In this document: in pieces, positions 15,835-25,480 of the stretch
How positions within the stretch are numbered: position 1 is the stretch's first letter
Layout of the letters: each line of letters begins with the position of its first letter
From: Ectothiorhodospiraceae bacterium BW-2
GTDB lineage: Bacteria > Pseudomonadota > Gammaproteobacteria > Thiohalomonadales > Thiohalomonadaceae
Direction: 5' to 3'
DNA length: 64,000 nucleotides
Assembly: GCA_008375315.1 (NCBI GenBank)
Contig: CP032507.1
Coordinates: 1,054,001-1,118,000, forward strand
The notes under the pieces: generated by a model
The model's database searches: none
What the model saw: only the letters and a program-made list of their open reading frames with translations
Told to the model about the DNA's origin: nothing
Made by a program: the position numbers and the translations under genes

Positions 15835-16833
15835 TTGAAGATTCTCCTCATCCGCAACGATAAACTCGGCGACTTTATCCTCGCCTGGCCGGCCGTGGCG
15901 CTGTTAAAACACTATCTGCCCGACTGCCATATCACCATGCTGCTACCGCCCTATACCGCTGCACTAGCGCCGCTATCGACTATGATCGATGCCGTGCTTA
16001 TCGATAGCGGGCAGGGGGTATGGGCGTTACAGCGTCAGCTAAGAGAGCAACGCTTTGATGCGGTCATTACCCTCTTTTCGACCGGTCGAGTGGCGCTGGC
16101 AACGGCATTGGCGCGAATTCCCTATCGTTTGGCACCGGCGACTAAGTGGGCGCAACTGCTCTATAACCAGCGTTTGACCCAGCGCCGCTCCCGATCGCTT
16201 AAACCAGAGTATGCTTATAACTGCGATTTAGTCGATCGCTTTTTGCGCGATATCGGCTTGCAGCCGGCGTCAGAGTCAGCGGATGAGTGGCTGCCCAGTG
16301 AGTTACAACGACCACTGTTACGCTATGCGGCGGTGATGAAAACCGATACAACGGTTAAAACGGTGGTCATTCACCCCGGAAGTGGCGGATCGGCCGGTCG
16401 GCTACCGCCACCACACTATGCCGCACTGGTGCGGGCGATTGCCACAAAGTGGCCAGTTCAAATTTGGCTAACTGCCGGGAGTCCCGATGAACAGCAGCTA
16501 GCGCAACAGTTAGCAGCGCTGTTGCCGAAACTGAGTTCTCAGGTAGTGATGCCAGCGGATCTGCCGCAACTGGTGGCGCTGCTAGCCGGTGCCGATCTCT
16601 TTATCGGTAGCTCCAGCGGGCCACTCCATCTGGCCGGTGCGTTAAATAGCGCCACGATTGCCTTCTACCCCGGCCACCGCTCCGCCACACCGCTGCGCTG
16701 GCAGAGCCTAAATAGTGCCGATCGCCGTCTGCACTTTACCCCACCAGCCGCTGCCGAGCAGCAGGTGGCGGCGATCGATATGGCTGCGGCCACGCGCGCT
16801 GCGCTCGATTTTTTGCAGCGGCTGTGGGGGTGA
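15835..16833 (+). CDS. Family 9 glycosyltransferase (heptosyltransferase-like)
   Basis: 332 residues, GT-B fold. The N-terminus MKILLIRNDKLGDFILAWPA is the GT9 acceptor-side signature, and the C-terminal VIHPGSGGSAGRLPP and FIGSSSGPLHLAGAL bind the ADP-heptose-type donor. The start is a TTG at 15835: it gives the canonical GT9 N-terminus, with AGGCAGAG just before it and no in-frame ATG nearby. Likely adds heptose or a related sugar to lipopolysaccharide core on the inner face of the inner membrane. It faces a second GT9 gene tail to tail with 16 bases between stops. Confidence 0.85.
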   Translation: MKILLIRNDKLGDFILAWPAVALLKHYLPDCHITMLLPPYTAALAPLSTMIDAVLIDSGQGVWALQRQLREQRFDAVITLFSTGRVALATALARIPYRLAPATKWAQLLYNQRLTQRRSRSLKPEYAYNCDLVDRFLRDIGLQPASESADEWLPSELQRPLLRYAAVMKTDTTVKTVVIHPGSGGSAGRLPPPHYAALVRAIATKWPVQIWLTAGSPDEQQLAQQLAALLPKLSSQVVMPADLPQLVALLAGADLFIGSSSGPLHLAGALNSATIAFYPGHRSATPLRWQSLNSADRRLHFTPPAAAEQQVAAIDMAAATRAALDFLQRLWG

Positions 16834-16849
16834 GCTATCTAATTGCAGC

Positions 16850-17821
16850 TCAGCGTAGCCAGTTTTTCACCGCAGTGGCGACCTCATCGGCACTCATCGC
16901 CTGCATACAGCGGTTATCGCGACACCTTTTTTGCAAGGGGGTGCCGTAGCAGGGGCTACAAGGGAGCGGGTGGCTAAGGAGTTTAATCTGCTCCGGTGGG
17001 CCGTAGGGGGCGGTTTGAGTCGGACGGGTTGGGCCGTAGAGCCCTAACACTTTGGTGCCGACGGCGGCGGCAAGGTGCACCGGGCCAGAGTCGCTACAGA
17101 CAAGAAGTTGCGCCTGTTGTAACAGGGTAATCAGGGCGGCGATATCGGTTTTTCCGGCCAGATTGAGGCTGTCAGGGGCGGCTATTGCCGAGGCAACGCC
17201 GGCCTCAGCCGCTGTTCCGGTAATAACGGTGGCGATACCGGCGGCGGATAGCTGCTGGGTTAACTGCTGCCAATGGGCCTCTGGCCAGGCACGAATGTTG
17301 GGCTGTCGGCTGCTAATGTGGCTGTTACCGGGGTGAAGCACAACAAAGGCAGGGGGGAGTTGTAACGGTAAGGCCGCACCTCGCAGTGAGGGGCGGGCGC
17401 TTTGAAGATCAAAACCACCGTGTTGTAGCAGGCGGCGATGATTATCCACACCATGCCTATCGAGCCAACCCACTTCGTCCCCATAACTGAGTCTGGCCCT
17501 ACTGTTGAGGCACTGCGCCAACTGCCGAAAGTGTGGCGCGGTCTCCATATTGATAACTAACTCATAGGGCTGTTGGCGCGACTGTTTAATTAGACGGCGT
17601 TTGAGCGGCGTAAGCCAGATGGGGAGTTTACGGTGGTGCAGGCGGTGGATTGTAGCAATGCGTGGATCGGCGGCAAATAACGATGCCGATGCGGGGGTGA
17701 GCAGCCACTCCAGTTGCGCCTCAGGCCAGCGCTGTCGCACCGGTTCGATAGCACAAGTCGCCAGCACGGTATCGCCCACGGCACCACAACGGATAAGCAG
17801 AATCGAGGGTCGATTAGCCAT
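16850..17821 (-). CDS. Family 9 glycosyltransferase (heptosyltransferase-like)
   Basis: 323 residues. GT9 signatures are ILLIRCGAVGDTVLATCAIEP at the N-terminus and VVLHPGNSHISSRQ, LVCSDSGPVHLAAAVG and LYGPTRPTQTAPYGP in the donor domain. The C-terminus has four cysteines in PCSPCYGTPLQKRCRDNRC, seen in some WaaC/WaaF/RfaQ-like proteins and of unknown role. It overlaps the upstream GT4 gene by 8 bases, indicating coupled translation. Likely acts with it on lipopolysaccharide or another surface glycan; the donor could be other than heptose. Confidence 0.85.
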   Translation of the reverse strand: MANRPSILLIRCGAVGDTVLATCAIEPVRQRWPEAQLEWLLTPASASLFAADPRIATIHRLHHRKLPIWLTPLKRRLIKQSRQQPYELVINMETAPHFRQLAQCLNSRARLSYGDEVGWLDRHGVDNHRRLLQHGGFDLQSARPSLRGAALPLQLPPAFVVLHPGNSHISSRQPNIRAWPEAHWQQLTQQLSAAGIATVITGTAAEAGVASAIAAPDSLNLAGKTDIAALITLLQQAQLLVCSDSGPVHLAAAVGTKVLGLYGPTRPTQTAPYGPPEQIKLLSHPLPCSPCYGTPLQKRCRDNRCMQAMSADEVATAVKNWLR

Positions 17822-18929
17822 CGGCGAGTAGCTGTCGGTAGTGGTTTAGCAGCCGCTCATAGTGCAGCGGCTCGGCAAATTCGGCATCAGCTTTAGCTTG
17901 ACCGGCGGCGGCGATCTGCTGGCGCAGTGGCGGATCGTCTAGCAGCCGACGCAGTTGTGCGGTGAGTTGGCCCACATCGTTCGGGGTAAACAGCAGACCG
18001 GTAACGCCATCGTCGATAATCTCCGGCACGCCGCCGGCATGGGTGCCGATAACCGCGACCCCGGCACGCATCGCCTCAATGAGGACTAGCCCGAAGGTCT
18101 CCATCTCTGAGGTTAAGACCACGACATCGAAGGCGGCCATGAGCTCAATAGGGTTTGGGTGGCTGCCAAACAGAGTGATGCACGATGACAGTTGACCACG
18201 CTGACTCTGCTGTTGTAGCTGTTGTTGATAGGCTAAATTCATGGCGGGGCCGATGAGGGTGGCGTGAACCGGTTGACCCTCCTGCACAAGCTGCTCAATC
18301 GCCTCAATGAACAGATGCTGCCCTTTGTTGCGCTCCATCCGGCCGACCAGACCGATTAGTAGCGTCGTCCTGTGGCGGGCACCGAGCTGTTGGCGTAGCT
18401 GCTGGCGCTGCGCCTCACTCAGTTTAGTCGGTTGGCTCACACCGTAGTAGAGCTGTTGCACCGCCTGAGGCGGCAGCGGCAGATAGGCTTGCGCTAACTG
18501 TTGTAGCTGCCGAGTAATGGTAAGAAAGCGATCAACATGGCGATAGATAAATTGGTGGTAGATATCTTTTTTAGGACGGGTGAGCATCATCTGGCGGGTG
18601 TAGATCAGTTTTAGCGGTCGAAGCGCTAGCCTTTTAGCCAACACCGCCAATAACAGATCCTTGCCCCAGTGGAGATGGAGGATATCGATCGCCTCTCTAT
18701 CGATGATTTGAGCCAAACGCCGAGCGGTGATGAGCGGAAGGCGGTAGCTGCGGCACGCTAGGGTCACCACTCTGAGTTGGGCCGCCTCGGCACGCTGCTG
18801 AAGCAGTGAGTCGGGGCGCACCACCAGTAAAGTCTCGATCTGGCGCTGCTGTAGGGCAATCGCGCTACGAAGCACATAGAGCTCAAGACCGCCAACGCCG
18901 GGGGAGAGGCAGAGCTGGAGTATCTTCAT
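17814..18929 (-). CDS. Family 4 glycosyltransferase
   Basis: 371 residues, GT-B fold of the GT4 class. The N-terminal acceptor domain has LCLSPGVGGLELYV (glycine-rich loop). The C-terminal donor domain has IGLVGRMERNKGQHLFIEAIE and the E-x7-E motif region EAMRAGVAVIGTHAGGVPEII. It uses a nucleotide sugar to extend a glycan with retained anomeric configuration. Its start overlaps the stop of rluD by four bases (ATGA) and its end overlaps the GT9 gene, so rluD-GT4-GT9 form one tightly coupled minus-strand unit. Confidence 0.9.
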   Translation of the reverse strand: MKILQLCLSPGVGGLELYVLRSAIALQQRQIETLLVVRPDSLLQQRAEAAQLRVVTLACRSYRLPLITARRLAQIIDREAIDILHLHWGKDLLLAVLAKRLALRPLKLIYTRQMMLTRPKKDIYHQFIYRHVDRFLTITRQLQQLAQAYLPLPPQAVQQLYYGVSQPTKLSEAQRQQLRQQLGARHRTTLLIGLVGRMERNKGQHLFIEAIEQLVQEGQPVHATLIGPAMNLAYQQQLQQQSQRGQLSSCITLFGSHPNPIELMAAFDVVVLTSEMETFGLVLIEAMRAGVAVIGTHAGGVPEIIDDGVTGLLFTPNDVGQLTAQLRRLLDDPPLRQQIAAAGQAKADAEFAEPLHYERLLNHYRQLLADG

Positions 18930-19882
18930 AGTAGTTGCTCTAACTGCCGCAATAGCTGCTGCATATCATCTGGTAATCGACTCTGCCACCCCACCCTCTC
19001 CCCGCTCACAGGGTGTATCAGCTCTAACGCAACCGCGTGCAGCGCTTGGCGTCTAAACTGCTGTAGCTGCTGCCGTAACGCCTCACCGCACCCCTTCGGG
19101 AATCGTGGTCGCCCGCCATAGAGCGGATCACCGACCAACGGATGGTGGATATGTTGCATGTGAACCCTGATTTGGTGAGTGCGACCACTCTCTAGCTGTA
19201 ACGAGAGGTGGCTATGGGCCTGAAAACGGCGCACCACCCGATAGTGGGTGATCGCCGCCTTCCCCGCAGCCACCACCGCCATCCGTTTACGATCTTGGCG
19301 ATGGCGGCCAATAGGCGCATCGACCCGACCTCCCCCGGTAGGAACCCCCTCGACCACCGCCTCATAGCGGCGCGATACGGTACGCCGCTGTAGCTGGTCG
19401 ATAAGCGAGAGTTGCGCCGGCAAGGTTTTGGCCACCACCATTAAACCGCTTGTATCGCGATCGAGCCGATGGACGATACCCGCCCTAGGAATCGCCCTTA
19501 AGCCCTCGGCATACCCGAGCAGCCCATTTAACAGCGTCCCCTGCCGATGCCCAGGCGCAGGGTGAACCACCAGACCGATCGGCTTATTCAATACCAAAAT
19601 CGCCCCATCCTCATAGACAATATCGAGCGGCATCGACTCCGCTAACCACTCCCCCTCCGGCTCAAGCTCAATCTGAACCGACAAGGTTGCCCCCGCCACC
19701 ACCTTAGCCTTAGGCAACCGTATTAGCTCACCATCGATCGCCACCTGTCCGGCCTTAATCCAGCGCTGGATACGGCTACGAGAGTAGTCCGGCAACTCTG
19801 CCGCCGCTACCGCATCCAACCGCCCCCCCTGCTCAATGACACACTCAAACAGCGTTTCATCGCTGTCAATATCTTCACTCAT
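18926..19882 (-). CDS. rluD: 23S rRNA pseudouridine synthase RluD
   Basis: 318 residues. An N-terminal S4 RNA-binding domain (RLDAVAAAELPDYSRSRIQRWIKAGQVAIDG) precedes the RluA-class catalytic domain with the catalytic Asp in HRLDRDTSG and the further motifs NKPIGLVVHPAPGH and RTHQIRVHMQHI. RluD makes pseudouridines 1911, 1915 and 1917 in helix 69 of 23S rRNA. It is divergent from bamD, an arrangement conserved in gammaproteobacteria, and that supports RluD over the paralogues RluA or RluC. Confidence 0.92.
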   Translation of the reverse strand: MSEDIDSDETLFECVIEQGGRLDAVAAAELPDYSRSRIQRWIKAGQVAIDGELIRLPKAKVVAGATLSVQIELEPEGEWLAESMPLDIVYEDGAILVLNKPIGLVVHPAPGHRQGTLLNGLLGYAEGLRAIPRAGIVHRLDRDTSGLMVVAKTLPAQLSLIDQLQRRTVSRRYEAVVEGVPTGGGRVDAPIGRHRQDRKRMAVVAAGKAAITHYRVVRRFQAHSHLSLQLESGRTHQIRVHMQHIHHPLVGDPLYGGRPRFPKGCGEALRQQLQQFRRQALHAVALELIHPVSGERVGWQSRLPDDMQQLLRQLEQLL

Positions 19883-19962
19883 CTTAATCCGCTATAATAA
19901 AACCCATTCGAAACGACGCCCCTCGCCATTCAGATAATCTGCACAGGAGTAAACCACGCACT

Positions 19963-20718
19963 ATGCCACACCTTGCCCGACAACTGTTACTACTGCTCAT
20001 CCTGCTCCAAGGCTGCGCCACCACCTCTGACGATGAGTATGAGGGGATGAGCGCCGAAGCGATCTACACCAAAGCCCGTTCAGAGTTAGAGGACGGCGCC
20101 TATCAGGAGGCGATTACCACCTTAAATCGACTCGAAGCGAACTACCCCTACGGCCTCTACGCCCAGCAGGCGCAGCTCGATACCGCCTTCGCCTACTATA
20201 AAGACGACCAGCCCGATGCCGCCATTGCCGCCGCCAACCGCTTTATCAAACTCCACCCACGGCACGAAAATGTTGACTACGCCTACTATCTGCGTGGTCT
20301 AGCCGCCTATCCGCTAGAGCTCGATACCTTTGACCGCCTGACCGGACAGAAGAAGAGCGACCACGATCCTCAACGAATTCGGATGAGTTTTCAATACTTT
20401 GACGATTTAGTCAGACGCTACCCTAACAGCCAGTATCGCCAAGATGCGGTCGAGAAGATGGTGCGGCTACGCAATACCCTAGCAGAGTATGAGCTCAATG
20501 TCGCCAACTACTACTTTCGTCGCGGTGCCTACCTAGCGGCGGCTAACCGTGCCCAGTATATTATCGAAAACTACCCCAAAACAGCAGTCATTGAACCGGC
20601 GCTAGAGCTAATGGCCAGCGCCTATCAGCAGCTAGAGTTAGACGATCTAGCCAAAGATACCCAACGCATACTAGAGCTTAACCGCACCACGCCCGCCCCC
20701 CCGCTACCCACCAATTAA
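19963..20718 (+). CDS. bamD: Outer membrane assembly lipoprotein BamD
   Basis: 251 residues with a lipoprotein signal peptide ending LLQGC (lipidated Cys at about 17). TPR-like repeats follow: YTKARSELEDGAYQEAI, YPYGLYAQQAQLDTAFAYYK and later FRRGAYLAAANRAQYIIENYP. BamD is the essential lipoprotein partner of BamA in the beta-barrel assembly machine on the periplasmic face of the outer membrane. The length matches the E. coli protein (245). Divergent from rluD as in many relatives. AGGAG lies about 11 bases before the ATG. Confidence 0.93.
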   Translation: MPHLARQLLLLLILLQGCATTSDDEYEGMSAEAIYTKARSELEDGAYQEAITTLNRLEANYPYGLYAQQAQLDTAFAYYKDDQPDAAIAAANRFIKLHPRHENVDYAYYLRGLAAYPLELDTFDRLTGQKKSDHDPQRIRMSFQYFDDLVRRYPNSQYRQDAVEKMVRLRNTLAEYELNVANYYFRRGAYLAAANRAQYIIENYPKTAVIEPALELMASAYQQLELDDLAKDTQRILELNRTTPAPPLPTN

Positions 20719-20788
20719 CACTAGGCAAACGGGGCAAGAATCGTTAATGTTAACCCTACCTAACTAACACTGATCCGGGGAGAACCAC

Positions 20789-21829
20789 ATGGATATTACC
20801 GAACTACTCGCCTTTAGCCACAAGCAGGGCTCATCAGACCTCCACCTCTCAGCCGGCCTACCGCCGATGATTCGTGTCGATGGCGATGTGCGCCGCATCA
20901 ATATCCCGCCCCTAGAGCACAAAGATGTTCACGGCATGATCTACGATATTATGAACGATAAGCAGCGCAAAGATTACGAAGAGCACTGGGAGGCCGATTT
21001 CTCTTTTGAGATAAAGGGGTTAGCTCGATTTCGTGTCAACGCCTTTATTCAGAATCGGGGCGCGGCAGCGGTGCTGCGAACCATCCCCTCCAAAATTTTG
21101 ACCCTAGAGCAGCTCAACTGCCCCTCCATCTTCAAAGATATCTCCGAATATCCGCGCGGTATTGTCCTTGTCACCGGCCCGACCGGTTCGGGAAAATCGA
21201 CCACCTTAGCCGCCATGGTAGATCACAAAAACAGGTCGGAATATGGCCACATCCTCACCATTGAAGATCCGATAGAGTTTGTCCACGAAAGCCAAAAGTG
21301 CCTCATTAACCAGCGCGAAGTCCACCGCGATACCAGAAGCTTTAGCGCCGCACTGCGCTCGGCTTTACGGGAAGACCCCGATGTCATTCTAGTCGGCGAG
21401 ATGCGGGATCTGGAGACAATAAAGTTGGCGCTAGAGGCGGCAGAGACCGGCCACCTCGTCTTCGGCACCCTCCACACCAGCTCAGCGGCAAAGACGATTG
21501 ATCGTATTGTCGATGTCTTCCCAGCCGCCGAGAAGGAGATGGTTCGCTCCATGCTCTCTGAGTCGCTAAAAGCGGTGATCTCGCAGACGCTGCTCAAGAA
21601 GATCGGCGGTGGTCGAGTCGCGGCGCACGAAATTATGCTCGGCATTCCAGCGATTCGTAACCTCATTCGAGAGAATAAGGTCGCGCAGATGTACTCAGCG
21701 ATTCAGACCGGACAGCAGCATGGGATGCAAACGCTAGATCAGAACCTTAAACGACTCTATGACGAGGGGATAGTCACTTTAACCGATGCACGCTCTAAAG
21801 CGGCCAATAAAGACTCCTTTGGAAAATAG
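20789..21829 (+). CDS. pilT: Type IV pilus retraction ATPase PilT
   Basis: 346 residues; hexameric secretion-superfamily ATPase that powers pilus retraction and twitching. Visible: N-terminal SSDLHLSAGLPPMIRVDG, Walker A GPTGSGKST (about 131-139), Asp box TIEDPIEF, Walker B DVILVGEMRD, His box TGHLVFGTLHT, and the C-terminal AIRNLIRE motif characteristic of PilT. GGGGAGA precedes the ATG by 6 bases. pilU follows 44 bases later, presumably in one transcript. Confidence 0.95.
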   Translation: MDITELLAFSHKQGSSDLHLSAGLPPMIRVDGDVRRINIPPLEHKDVHGMIYDIMNDKQRKDYEEHWEADFSFEIKGLARFRVNAFIQNRGAAAVLRTIPSKILTLEQLNCPSIFKDISEYPRGIVLVTGPTGSGKSTTLAAMVDHKNRSEYGHILTIEDPIEFVHESQKCLINQREVHRDTRSFSAALRSALREDPDVILVGEMRDLETIKLALEAAETGHLVFGTLHTSSAAKTIDRIVDVFPAAEKEMVRSMLSESLKAVISQTLLKKIGGGRVAAHEIMLGIPAIRNLIRENKVAQMYSAIQTGQQHGMQTLDQNLKRLYDEGIVTLTDARSKAANKDSFGK

Positions 21830-21873
21830 CCCTCTAACAAAACAACGCGTAACTATCGCGCGGGAGAAACGCA

Positions 21874-23004
21874 GTGGATTTTGATGCCCTACTAAAATTA
21901 ATGGTTCATAAAAATGGCTCCGATATGTTTGTCACCGTCGGGGTCGCACCGATGCTCAAGGTACACGGTACCCTACAGCCACTCGCCAAGGGGAGTCTCA
22001 CCCCCGATCTCGCCAAGCAGATTATCTACGGCATTATGAGCCAAGATCAGATCGCAGAGTTCGAACGCAAGCGCGAGTGCAATTTCGCCATCTCCCGCAG
22101 CGGTATCGGTCGGTTTCGGGTTAATGTCTTTCAACAACGCAACCAAATCGGCATGGTCATTCGTAAAATCGAGACCACCATCCCCTCGTTCGATGATCTT
22201 AACCTCCCCGAAATCCTCAAAGAGATCATTATGACCAAACGCGGGATTGTGCTCATTGTCGGCGGCACCGGCTCGGGGAAATCGACCTCACTAGCCTCAA
22301 TGATCGACTACCGCAACACCAACTCCACCGGCCACATTATTACCATCGAAGATCCGATCGAGTATGTCCACCAACATAAAGGCAATGTCATTACCCAACG
22401 CGAAGTCGGCATCGATACCGATTCGTTTGATGATGCGCTAGTCAATACGCTACGACAGGCCCCCGACGTGATACTCATTGGCGAAATTCGCCACCCCAGC
22501 ACCATGGATCACGCCATCGCCTTTGCCGAGACCGGCCACTTAGCGCTAGCCACCTTGCACGCCAATAACGCCAACCAGACGCTAGATCGGATTATTAACT
22601 TCTTCCCCGAAGAGCGTAAACAGCAGCTACTCATGGATCTCTCCCTTAATCTGAAAGCGGTCGTCGCCCAGCGGCTCATTCCGACGAAAGATGGCAAAGG
22701 GCGGCGTGCGGCGCTAGAGATTCTGCTCAATACCCCCATGATCTCGGAGTTAATCCACAAAGGCGAAGTCCATTCGATTAAAGAGATTATGAAAAAGTCG
22801 AATGAGGCGGGGATGAAGACCTTTGACCAAGCGCTCTACGAACTCTATCGTGATGGCTACATTTCGCTCGAAGATGCGCTCAAAAACGCCGACTCCCCCA
22901 ATGAAGTGCGACTCATGGTCAAACTCGCCCAAGAGGATGCCTCGCTCGGCTCCTCCCTTGATGGTTTAACCCTTGAAGATATCGATGATGGCTCTATCAC
23001 CTAA
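21874..23004 (+). CDS. pilU: Type IV pilus retraction ATPase PilU
   Basis: 376 residues, a PilT paralogue that assists retraction. Start codon GTG at 21874 with GGGAGAAA upstream. Motifs: NGSDMFVTVGVAPMLKVHG, Walker A GGTGSGKST, TIEDPIEYVH, Walker B DVILIGEIRH, and ALATLHANN. The longer acidic C-terminal tail (GSSLDGLTLEDIDDGSIT) and the TPMISELIHKGE segment fit PilU rather than a second PilT. Confidence 0.93.
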   Translation: MDFDALLKLMVHKNGSDMFVTVGVAPMLKVHGTLQPLAKGSLTPDLAKQIIYGIMSQDQIAEFERKRECNFAISRSGIGRFRVNVFQQRNQIGMVIRKIETTIPSFDDLNLPEILKEIIMTKRGIVLIVGGTGSGKSTSLASMIDYRNTNSTGHIITIEDPIEYVHQHKGNVITQREVGIDTDSFDDALVNTLRQAPDVILIGEIRHPSTMDHAIAFAETGHLALATLHANNANQTLDRIINFFPEERKQQLLMDLSLNLKAVVAQRLIPTKDGKGRRAALEILLNTPMISELIHKGEVHSIKEIMKKSNEAGMKTFDQALYELYRDGYISLEDALKNADSPNEVRLMVKLAQEDASLGSSLDGLTLEDIDDGSIT

Positions 23005-23038
23005 CCCCTAATCCAATGATCCATTTTAGGAGCGAACC

Positions 23039-24400
23039 GTGACTCTAAAACGCCTTACCGTCATCGGCCTATTTTGTGCCTTACCCTTAGCCGTTGGCAT
23101 TGCCGCCCTACCGCTTAAAGATAGCCAAGATAGCCCCCTGCCGACACTCGCCCCAATGCTAGAACGAGCTGTGCCGGCGGTCGTTAATATCGTCACCAGC
23201 ACCACACTAACCGTACAGCAGAACCCGCTGCTCTCCGATCCCTTCTTTCGCTTCTTTTTTGATCTACCCCAAATGCCGCAACAGCATAAGAGCCAGAGCC
23301 TCGGCTCAGGTGTCGTCATCGATGCCAAACAGGGGCTAGTCATTACCAATAACCATGTGATCGCCGATGCCGATGAGATTTCGCTCAACTTAGCCGATGG
23401 CCGCACCCTAAGCGCCACTCTAATCGGTGCCGATGCCGAAACCGATATCGCCCTACTCCAAGTTAGCGCCAATAATCTCAACGCGCTGCCGCTCGGTGAC
23501 TCGGCTAAACTACGGGTCGGCGACTTTGTGATCGCCATCGGCAACCCATTCGGGCTAGGGCAGACAGTCACCTCCGGTATCGTTTCGGCGCTTGGCCGTT
23601 CAGGACTAGGCATAGAGGGGTATGAGAATTTTATCCAAACGGATGCCTCAATTAACCCCGGTAACTCCGGTGGCGCACTGGTCAATCTGCGCGGCGAGCT
23701 GATTGGCATCAATACCGCCATTCTCTCCAAAAGCGGCGGTAATGTCGGGATCGGTTTTGCCATTCCGGTCAATATGGCTCGCGAGATCACCGCACAGCTA
23801 CGACAGTATGGCGAAGTACGCCGAGGTCGGCTCGGCATTAACGCCCAAGATATCACCCCAGAGCTGGCTAGCGCCTTTCATCTCGACCCACACCAGCTAG
23901 GGGCGGTAGTGACTCAAATCAGTCGCCACTCCCCTGCCGACAAGGCGGGGCTCCGTATTGGCGATATCATTATCCGTATTAACGACACCCCCGTGCGCTC
24001 GGTGAACCAGATCCGCACTCTGATTGGGCTACAACGGATAGGACAGAGGATTCAAATGACCATTATGCGCGAGGGTCGGCAGCGCCAGCTCGAAATGGTC
24101 GTTGAGATGCCAGAGGTAAGGACAATCGATGGCGCTAAAGTGCACCCCAAACTCAAAGGGGTCACCTTTGCCCAACAGAGCGAGCTAACCGCCGGTGGGG
24201 AGGTTAACTTTATCGCCTTTGCCAAAGTTGACCCCAACGCCATCGCCTACCGCCACGGTCTGCGCGAAGGGGATATTTTGACCCAAATTAACCGCCAACC
24301 GATTCAAACCCTAGCGCAACTACAGCAGGCGGGGCAGAGTCGCAATCTGCTCATTAACATTCAGCGCGGTAACGAGGCCTTTTTTCTAGTTATTCGCTAG
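23039..24400 (+). CDS. degQ: DegP/DegQ-type periplasmic serine protease
   Basis: 453 residues. The GTG start at 23039 has AGGAG 6 bases upstream. An N-terminal signal sequence (KRLTVIGLFCALPLAVGI) leads into a trypsin-like domain with catalytic His in TNNHVI, Asp in AETDIALLQV and Ser in NPGNSGGALV, then two PDZ domains (RRGRLGINAQDI and YRHGLREGDILTQINR). HtrA family members degrade or refold misfolded periplasmic proteins. Two PDZ domains exclude DegS; DegQ versus DegP cannot be settled from sequence alone. Confidence 0.9.
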   Translation: MTLKRLTVIGLFCALPLAVGIAALPLKDSQDSPLPTLAPMLERAVPAVVNIVTSTTLTVQQNPLLSDPFFRFFFDLPQMPQQHKSQSLGSGVVIDAKQGLVITNNHVIADADEISLNLADGRTLSATLIGADAETDIALLQVSANNLNALPLGDSAKLRVGDFVIAIGNPFGLGQTVTSGIVSALGRSGLGIEGYENFIQTDASINPGNSGGALVNLRGELIGINTAILSKSGGNVGIGFAIPVNMAREITAQLRQYGEVRRGRLGINAQDITPELASAFHLDPHQLGAVVTQISRHSPADKAGLRIGDIIIRINDTPVRSVNQIRTLIGLQRIGQRIQMTIMREGRQRQLEMVVEMPEVRTIDGAKVHPKLKGVTFAQQSELTAGGEVNFIAFAKVDPNAIAYRHGLREGDILTQINRQPIQTLAQLQQAGQSRNLLINIQRGNEAFFLVIR

Positions 24401-24527
24401 CAGCAATATTTACCGACGAAGATGTTATTCCCCCCCGGTTCGGGTTAAAATAGCCGCCGGTCCGAACCCTAACCGATACTGCAACAACTGATTAATTTAC
24501 CTGAAAAAACAGAGGAGCGACACATCT

Positions 24528-25427
24528 ATGTCTATTCAACATCCCGTCATCGCCGTCACCGGTTCCTCCGGTGCCGGAACCACTACGGTCAAAAACGCCT
24601 TTGAACATATCTTCTTTCGCGAGCAGGTTAACCCGCTAGTCATTGAGGGCGACAGCTACCACCGCTACGACCGTATGGCAATGAAAAAGGCGATGGCAGA
24701 TGCCGCTGAGCAGGGTAACCACTCCTTCAGCCACTTCGGCCCCGAATCGAACCTATTTGATAAACTCGAAGAGACCTTTAAAACCTACGGCGAGACCGGT
24801 CTGTGTGAGCGCCGCTACTACATCCACAGCGATGAGGAGGCAGTACACCATAACAGCCGTCTCGGCGGTACCAACTACCAACCCGGCCAGTTCACTCCAT
24901 GGGAGAAGATTGACCAGAACACCGATCTACTCTTTTACGAAGGTCTGCACGGCTTAGCGGCCGATGAGAAGAGCGATGTCTCTAAATTCGTCGATCTCGG
25001 CATCGGCGTAGTACCGATTGTCAACCTAGAGTGGATTCAGAAAATTTTCCGTGACAACTCCCAGCGCGGTTACTCTGCCGAGGCGACTGTCGATACCATC
25101 CTGCGCCGTATGCCCGACTATGTGCACTACATTACGCCGCAGTTCTCCCGTACCGACATCAACTTCCAGCGAGTACCGACGGTCGATACCTCTAACCCCT
25201 TTATCGCCCGTGATATCCCCACTCCCGATGAGTCGTTCGTCGTGATCCGCTTTAAAGATCCGAAGAAGTTTAACACTGACTTCCCCTACCTGCTGAGCAT
25301 GATCCCCGACTCGTTTATGTCACGCCGGAACACCATGGTCGTCCCCGGCGGCAAGATGGGATTTGCGATGGAGCTCATCTTAGCCCCCATTATTCACGAT
25401 ATTTTGCAGCGTTCGCGCAATCAATAG
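24528..25427 (+). CDS. prk: Phosphoribulokinase (class I)
   Basis: 299 residues. It phosphorylates ribulose 5-phosphate to ribulose 1,5-bisphosphate with ATP, the committed step feeding RuBisCO. Features: P-loop GSSGAGTTT (12-20), EGDSYHRYDR, RRYYIHSDEEAVHH, LFYEGLHGL (catalytic and metal-binding acid region), RRMPDYVHYI and PGGKMGFAMELIL. Length and motifs match the octameric bacterial class I enzyme. It stands alone, not in a cbb operon, flanked by degQ and, convergently, pbpC. It is the main sign of autotrophy in this window. Confidence 0.95.
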   Translation: MSIQHPVIAVTGSSGAGTTTVKNAFEHIFFREQVNPLVIEGDSYHRYDRMAMKKAMADAAEQGNHSFSHFGPESNLFDKLEETFKTYGETGLCERRYYIHSDEEAVHHNSRLGGTNYQPGQFTPWEKIDQNTDLLFYEGLHGLAADEKSDVSKFVDLGIGVVPIVNLEWIQKIFRDNSQRGYSAEATVDTILRRMPDYVHYITPQFSRTDINFQRVPTVDTSNPFIARDIPTPDESFVVIRFKDPKKFNTDFPYLLSMIPDSFMSRRNTMVVPGGKMGFAMELILAPIIHDILQRSRNQ

Positions 25428-25446
25428 CCCACCCCGCCCCGCCCAT

Positions 25447-25466
25447 TCCCACGCTCCGGCGTGGGA
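25447..25466. repeat. REP-like palindrome between convergent genes
   Basis: TCCCACGC-TCCG-GCGTGGGA, a perfect 8-bp stem in the 53-base gap between prk and pbpC. From memory, very similar palindromes are dispersed in many sulfur- and methane-oxidising gammaproteobacterial genomes. No T-run follows on either strand, so it is a poor intrinsic terminator. Only one copy was noticed in this window. Confidence 0.5.
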
Positions 25467-25480
25467 GCAATTAACAGCAT

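Noticed and set aside
21223-21666. Long antisense frames inside pilT and degQ (also 23026-23856)
   Set aside because: Antisense shadows; no ribosome sites, and the sense genes are unambiguous.
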